A stretch of DNA of 13,992 nt from positions 153,414 to 167,405 of the forward strand of contig MU646365.1 of NCBI GenBank assembly GCA_026770585.1. The letters are read 5' to 3'. The position numbers and the translations under genes were made by a program. Source of the DNA: Baffinella frigidus (lineage: Eukaryota > Cryptophyceae > Cryptomonadales > Baffinellaceae). Below the pieces are notes generated by a model. That model ran no database searches. It was not told the DNA's origin and worked only from the letters and a program-made list of their open reading frames with translations. Below are positions 10,563 to 13,992 of this stretch, in pieces (within the stretch, counting starts at the first letter, position 1; each line of letters opens with the position of its first letter).

Positions 10563-10686
10563 GTACAGGGGTGCCTCTCTCATAAGAAACCGCCCCCCCC
10601 CGCTGAGACCACCATAGGGCCCTAGGCATAGGCCTACTGTAGGGTCCTAGGGGGCGCAGTTTCTCATGAGCGAGGTACCCCTGTAC
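10563..10686. repeat. 124-bp fold-back element, sister of the previous one
   Basis: Arms start GTACAGGGGTGCCTCTCTCA and end GAGCGAGGTACCCCTGTAC, similar to the arms at 10277-10396 with several mismatches and one indel. The centre is GGGCCCTAGGCATAGGCCTA plus CTGTAGGGTCC. Confidence 0.88.
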
Positions 10687-10919
10687 CCCCACCGTTATTT
10701 CTAGTCTTACAAGGCTTTCACGGAAGGGACTAACATGGTGGGCATGTTGGTTTCGATGCGTGAAAAAACGCACGTTTCTCTCGCTGTTTCAAGGGCCGGG
10801 ACTGCCGGACAGGCCCACCTCCCTGACTGGCGGACGCAAGGCCTGCTCAGGCACAGCCTCGACGGGGGTGCATACAGCATGAAGGGCGGTCGTGTTGGTA
10901 GTAATACAGGGCTCTCTCA

Positions 10920-11200
10920 CGTTGGGATAGGCCCGCCTCGGGACGGAGGGGTAGGCCCGCCTCAGGATCGTGGGATAGGCCCGCCTCCGCACCTCGGTAT
11001 CCCTTAAGTGACCAGTAGGCTCATACGCACTTCCGTAGGACCCTAGGACCTACCTAGGGCTTCCACGGGCGAATATTCGACCGTTGGTCACTTAAGGGAT
11101 ACGCCCGCCTCAGTCTGTTGGGATATGCCCACGTCAAGATCGTGGGATAGGCCCACCTCAAGATCGTGGGATAGGCCCGCCTTAGGACGGTGGGGCAGAT
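10920..11200 (+). repeat. 24-bp minisatellite split by a fold-back
   Basis: Units like GGGATAGGCCCGCCTCAGGA plus TCGT at 10920-10992 and 11103-11200. The minus-strand RRAYPTIL frame is a repeat product with no exon features. Confidence 0.85.
10997..11102. repeat. 106-bp fold-back with perfect 18-bp arms, inserted in the minisatellite
   Basis: Arms GTATCCCTTAAGTGACCA (10997-11014) and its exact complement (11085-11102). The centre at 11033-11059 is CCGTAGGACCCTAGGACCTA plus CCTAGGG. The outer ends repeat the GGGATA of the minisatellite unit. Confidence 0.9.
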
Positions 11201-11228
11201 CCGCCTGGGGAGGAACGTTCCGGAGGAG

Positions 11229-11281
11229 TCAGTCCTCGGGGCGCGTGACAAACTCGAAGCCCGAGTCTTCTCGCGAGAGTC
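11229..11281 (-). CDS. Gene B terminal exon
   Basis: The acceptor is GGCTGTCCCCCAG|GAC. It has two leading bases, then LSREDSGFEFVTRPED and TGA at 11231-11229. The acceptor region is duplicated at 11433-11450 (CGGCTGTCCCCCAG|GAAC) without the coding part. Confidence 0.5.
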
Positions 11282-13091
11282 CTGGGGGACAGCCGTTTTT
11301 CGACTTCAGCACAGGAGCCCAACCAACCCCCAACTTGGTGTGGCCCACTGGCCGTTGAGGGTTCAGTAGGTTGGTATTCGAATTGAACAAGACGCATACT
11401 AGTGTAGGCCTGTACCTACGACCCTGGGGTGTTCCTGGGGGACAGCCGTTGAAAGCGGTGTGCAGAGAAGTTGGCCGCGAAAATCATGCAATAGCGGTAA
11501 AAGTTGATAATTTTGTGTACCAGAGAAAGCCGTTTGGGGTTCACAACAGGGGTGCCTCGAATTTAAGAACAGGCACACTAGTGCAGGCCTACACCTACGA
11601 CCTCATCTGGTCCTGGGGGGGGGGCTGTATCCTGAGAGCTCCAGACTCTATCCAGAGACCTCGAGATGCTATTCTGAGGCCTCCAGAAGCTGACCTGAGG
11701 CAACCAGACTCTGGGCAGAAGGAGAGTGCGGACGAGAGCGGGGAACTACCCGTCTGGACAACGATGCCCTCGCCCGGTGGGGCGGCAGGGGGCGCAGCGG
11801 TCAGCACCTCCAACGCCTTGACCTGCACCCGAGAGATTTTATCTAACTTTTCTGCTATCTTAGGGGTGTTTTTGTGCTATTTTAAAGCTATGTCGAGTCT
11901 AAGATGGCCAATTCCACCCTTAAAATAGTACAACGTGGTATAGAAAGTTACATCGCAGCGATGCCTTCGGCCGGTGGGGCGGCAGGGGGCTGTGCGGCCA
12001 GAGAGGAGAAGAGACTTTGATTGAAATTATGACGTCGGACCATAAACTTAAGGCGTCCAGAGAGGGCTCGAACTAAGTACTTCTGGTCAGCACCTCCAAC
12101 GTTTTGATCTGAACCCGAGAGATAGTAGGTATGCGTCACTCGGGTTGACCGGCAGTTGACATGTTGGGCGTGCGGTACAAACCCGTCAAGTTTGGAGAGG
12201 AAAAGGGCCCGGTGGGGCGGCAGGGGGCGCAGCGGTCAGCACCTCCAACGCTTTGACATGCACCCCAGAGAGAGACGTGCATTACTACCAACACGGCCGC
12301 CATGCTTTCCAAACACCGAGGCAAGAGAGAGACCTGTGTTACTACAACGCGACCGCCATACCCCCCAAACACACCGACGCACGAGAGAGACGTGCATTCC
12401 TACCAGCACGGCCGCCATGTATGCACCCACACCGAGGCTGTGCCTGAGAGACCCCAGCGGGATCCACGCTCGACCGTCACCCGATCCCGCAGGATTCCTC
12501 CTCCTCGAGGATTCCACCTCCATCGCCAACCTAGAAACACACCGCTGCCGAACGAAAAGGGAACACCTTGAAGGGCTTCAAGTTTTTTTCAGTGAAAAAC
12601 AGGACCAGATTCTGGTCCTGACTGTCATATATGTGCCAATTCGCTCGACAGCGGACACAAACAAACACTAGTATCTTACCTAGTGTCAAAATCAAAATTA
12701 AGACACACACAAACAAACGCAAACAAACACGCACAAACACAGGGAAAATCCGGACCTCGTCGTTGGCGGCGACCCGCAGAGAAGCGCGCACCGCCGCCTT
12801 GTCAAACCCCATCGCCTGCTCTACACTGACCTATCGAGTGGATATCCCGCGGAATCCTAACTCCATACCCACCGTCGAATCACACACACAAACACAAACA
12901 ACTACAAACAGTATCAAACACAAACAAACACAAATAAACACAAATAAACCCACACACAAACACAAACAAAAGCAAACCTCATCGTTCGCGGCGTCACGCA
13001 GCGCCGCGCGCACCGCCGCCTCTTCGAACCCCATCGCCTGCAGCTGCACCCTCAGCCCTTGGTCCACCACCACCACCGGAGCGTGGACCAC
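11229..13091 (-). CDS. Gene B: UBA-domain protein, 3' part (5' exons not identified)
   Basis: The model joins 13091-12978, 11822-11750 and 11281-11229. The UBA fold is a three-helix domain that usually binds ubiquitin. Here helices 1 and 2 (LQAMGFEEAAVRAALRDA, with the diagnostic MGF loop) and helix 3 (DE|VKALEVLTAA) come from two exons and join in phase 0. The second junction splits a glycine codon (G+GA) and leads to LSREDSGFEFVTRPED and TGA. Splice sites are GATGCAG|GTG, GAG|GTTTGC, GGGTGCAG|GTC, ACGG|GTAGTT and CCCCCAG|GAC. Both coding halves are present in extra, mostly broken copies, so which copies are expressed is uncertain. The partner and role are unknown; with an F-box gene next door, ubiquitin-system function is a reasonable inference. 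Confidence 0.55.
11282..11749 (-). other. Last intron of gene B (468 bases)
   Basis: It holds a 179-base-spaced duplication (ACTAGTG(T/C)AGGCCT at 11399 and 11578) and the 21-bp minisatellite. The 185-residue plus-strand frame crossing it is not supported as a gene. Confidence 0.45.
11629..11712 (+). repeat. 21-bp minisatellite, four units
   Basis: Exact 21-base periodicity: ATCCTGAGAGCTCCAGACTC(T) and three diverged units. It could encode a 7-residue repeat on either strand, which by itself is not evidence of coding. Confidence 0.9.
11750..11822 (-). CDS. Gene B exon C3: UBA helix 3 and Pro/Ala linker (phase 0-1)
   Basis: VKALEVLTAAPPAAPPGEGI and then VVQT plus one base. The acceptor GGGTGCAG and donor GTAGTT are intact only in this copy. 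Confidence 0.6.
11866..11935 (+). repeat. Degenerate dispersed AGCATAT element
   Basis: TGTGCTATTTTAAAGCTATG and CCACCCTTAAAATAG resemble the 5' part of 13716-13790, closing with an inverted CTATTTTAA word. Confidence 0.5.
11953..12108 (-). pseudogene. UBA helix-3 exon copy C2, interrupted by 86 bases
   Basis: IKTLEVLT (12085-12108, acceptor GGGTTCAG) and QPPAAPPAEGI (11953-11998) are separated by unrelated sequence 11999-12084. Within that sequence CCAGAGAG occurs at 11998-12005 and again at about 12057-12064. Confidence 0.65.
12207..12256 (-). pseudogene. UBA helix-3 exon copy C1, acceptor lost
   Basis: VKALEVLTAAPPAAPPG is preserved, but the acceptor reads GGTGCATG instead of GGTGCAGG, so it should not splice. 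Confidence 0.65.
12268..12450 (+). repeat. 58-bp tandem repeat, three units
   Basis: AGAGAGACGTGCATTACTAC, CAACACGGCCGCCATG, then CACACCGAGGC. Related single copies are at 10846-10916 (inverted), 13640-13682 and 9788-9826 (only the CGAGGCTGTGCCTGAG end). Confidence 0.88.
12653..12975 (+). repeat. CA-rich (ACAAACAAACACAAAT) intron tracts
   Basis: Two tracts, 12653-12745 and 12883-12975, flank UBA copy U5. On the gene strand they read as TG-rich intron starts. The opposite orientation occurs at 13345-13395. Confidence 0.8.
12756..12815 (-). pseudogene. UBA helix 1-2 exon copy U5, 5' half missing
   Basis: AMGFDKAAVRASLRVAANDE, 20 codons in frame between GAGCAG and GAG|GTCCGG. It lacks the VVHAP part. 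It could be a shorter alternative exon. Confidence 0.6.
12978..13091 (-). CDS. Gene B exon U4: UBA helices 1-2 (38 codons, phase 0-0)
   Basis: The only UBA-start copy complete with both splice sites. It begins VVHAPVVVVDQGLRVQ and continues LQAMGFEEAAVRAALRDAA. The intron that follows is U/G-rich (TTTGTGTTTGTGTGTG type) in the transcript. Confidence 0.65.
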
Positions 13092-13206
13092 CTGCATCCG
13101 GTGCCCCTTTTTAGAAGGGCTGACGGTGCGCGAGAAGATTTTCTTCGTATGGTGTTGGTAATAAATCGTCAACGTTTGGATCTTGTTTGGTTGGTGTCGA
13201 GCGCGG

Positions 13207-13284
13207 AACCGCCGCCTCGAACCCCATCGCCTGCAGCTGCACCCTCAGCCCCTCGTCCACCACCACCGCCGGAGCGTGGACCAC
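13207..13284 (-). pseudogene. UBA helix 1-2 exon copy U3, degenerate
   Basis: VVHAPAVVVDEGLRV then QLQAMGFEAAV. Two codons are lost after MGFE and homology ends before helix 2 is complete. 186-base period with U2. Confidence 0.7.
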
Positions 13285-13395
13285 CTCAGAAAGGAAAAGG
13301 CACCAACTTCAGAATAGTCCGTCAACCCAGAGTCCGAACTTTCCTTTGTTTATTTGTGTTTATTTGTGTTTATTTGGGTTTGTTTGTGTTTGTTC

Positions 13396-13470
13396 CGCCT
13401 CTTCGAGCCCCATCGCCTGCAGCTGCACCCTCAGCCCCTCGTCCACCACCACCACCGGAGCGTGGACCAC
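13396..13470 (-). pseudogene. UBA helix 1-2 exon copy U2, truncated
   Basis: 25 codons ending AMGLEEA, then a jump into the reverse complement of the CA-rich intron tract. The acceptor CTCTCCTTTCGCAG is the best in gene B. An inversion or deletion joint is likely at 13395. Confidence 0.7.
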
Positions 13471-13564
13471 CTGCGAAAGGAGAGCGTGCCAACTCGAGAA
13501 TAGTCCGTCAACCCGACTGAGGCAGAGCTAGGTTCCACGCCCTTTTATTGAAGCTGATGAAACC

Positions 13565-13591
13565 CCCTTCGTCCACCACCGGAGGGTAGAC
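13565..13591 (-). pseudogene. UBA exon copy U1, remnant
   Basis: VYPPVVDEG after GACCAG, matching VVHAPVVVVDEG with a deletion. No helix sequence follows. Confidence 0.5.
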
Positions 13592-13715
13592 CTGGTCCAG
13601 GGTTTGGGTTGAGGTCTCGCATCCACTCCCTGCGGAAGGAGGGGCCTTTGTTGCTACCAACACAGCCACCATGTATGCACCGGTCACTAACTTCATTTCG
13701 GAACATGCCAGAATG

Positions 13716-13832
13716 TGTCCTGATTTATGCTATTTTAAGGCTTCTTTTTATGCCCAAAATATCATATCTACATCTTCGGCGTTGGAAGCCTCAAGAAGCG
13801 GGGCAGATTATGTCTTGTTCCGAAATGAAAGT
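13716..13832 (+). repeat. Dispersed AGCATAT element, most complete copy
   Basis: TGTCCTGATTTATGCTATTT, ATCTTCGGCGTTGGAAGCC, AGCGGGGCAGATTATGTC, TTGTTCCGAAATGAAAG. Partial copies at 3651, 5300, 6530, 6855 and 11866 define its order. Confidence 0.8.
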
Positions 13833-13880
13833 GGACCTCGCAGGTGGTCCGCTCTCACGTCCACTCCCTGCGAAAGGAGA
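13833..13880. repeat. Fold-back made from the UBA exon acceptor edge
   Basis: On plus it contains CGCAGGTGGTCCGCTC, resembling the UBA exon edge in inverted orientation. On minus it contains CTCTCCTTTCGCAG|GGAGTGG. The two halves are partly complementary. Confidence 0.45.
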
Positions 13881-13883
13881 GCG

Positions 13884-13927
13884 ACCGCGGGGGGAGAGAG
13901 AGAGAGCGAGCGAGAGATAGAGAGAGA

Positions 13928-13966
<39 letters not shown>

Positions 13967-13991
13967 AGAGAGAGAGGGTGCGAGAGAGATA
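13884..13991 (+). repeat. GA-rich microsatellite
   Basis: GAGA runs with GCGC and GATA interruptions to the window end. Confidence 0.95.
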
Positions 13992-13992
13992 A

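Larger units (their letters stand above)
9297..11228. other. Intergenic region between gene B and gene A
   Basis: About 1.9 kb without a supported gene. Upstream of the gene A start is a poly-T stretch (minus strand, about 9351-9368); no TATA box is evident. The longer frames here change with repeat boundaries and are not called. Confidence 0.5.

Noticed and set aside
11371-11928. 185-residue plus-strand protein
   Set aside because: It crosses a minisatellite, two duplicated segments and the antisense of a UBA exon, and has no recognisable domain or splice logic.

Overview
The window is nuclear DNA of a eukaryote. The evidence is GT-AG split exons, TTTAGGG-type telomere-like heptamers, and many minisatellites and fold-back repeats. 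TTTAGGG-type telomere repeats occur in plants and in many algae and other protists. GC-rich exons, repeat-filled introns and no recognisable plant transposons suggest a unicellular alga or related protist, but the species cannot be named. The region looks subtelomeric, although no array here is a chromosome end.

The window first looks like repeat debris. Reading the minus strand for splice-bounded, phase-compatible coding blocks instead gives two genes. Gene A (9296 down to 228, continuing past the left edge) starts with a 738-base exon encoding an F-box. Eleven further short exons follow, at 7835-7939, 6967-7016, 6137-6179, 5932-6015, 4726-4799, 3487-3543, 2714-2759, about 2377-2433, 1821-1964, 862-966 and 228-323. 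They encode a mostly alpha-helical product with an armadillo/HEAT-like stretch. Junctions of all three phases agree from exon to exon and nearly every acceptor is NCAG. Gene B (minus, ending at TGA 11229-11231) encodes a UBA domain split between helices 2 and 3, then a short acidic tail. Both point to ubiquitin biology.

The introns of gene A hold almost everything else. Telomere-like arrays (TTTGGGG, TTTTGGG, TTTAGGG, TGTAGGG) fill introns 4, 7, 8 and the visible part of 12, and occupy parts of introns 1, 5, 6 and 10. Several are flanked by direct duplications of the exon edge. In intron 8 a 22-bp duplication of exon sequence supplies both splice sites, and a 12-bp one does much the same in intron 7. 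Most gene A introns also carry a broken copy of a neighbouring exon edge.

The other main component is a family of fold-back elements sharing a core around GGATCCTACGGTAGGC. At least eight core copies lie in gene A introns and in the 1.9-kb intergenic stretch (9297-11228). That stretch also has a 213-bp spaced duplication, a 20-bp repeat family and a 24-bp minisatellite split by a fold-back. The right end (11.3-13.9 kb) holds gene B with its amplified UBA half-exons, 21-bp and 58-bp minisatellites, CA/TG-rich intron tracts and a terminal GA-rich microsatellite.

All gene models are hand reading without alignment or transcript support. The exon phases and conserved splice sites are the main evidence.
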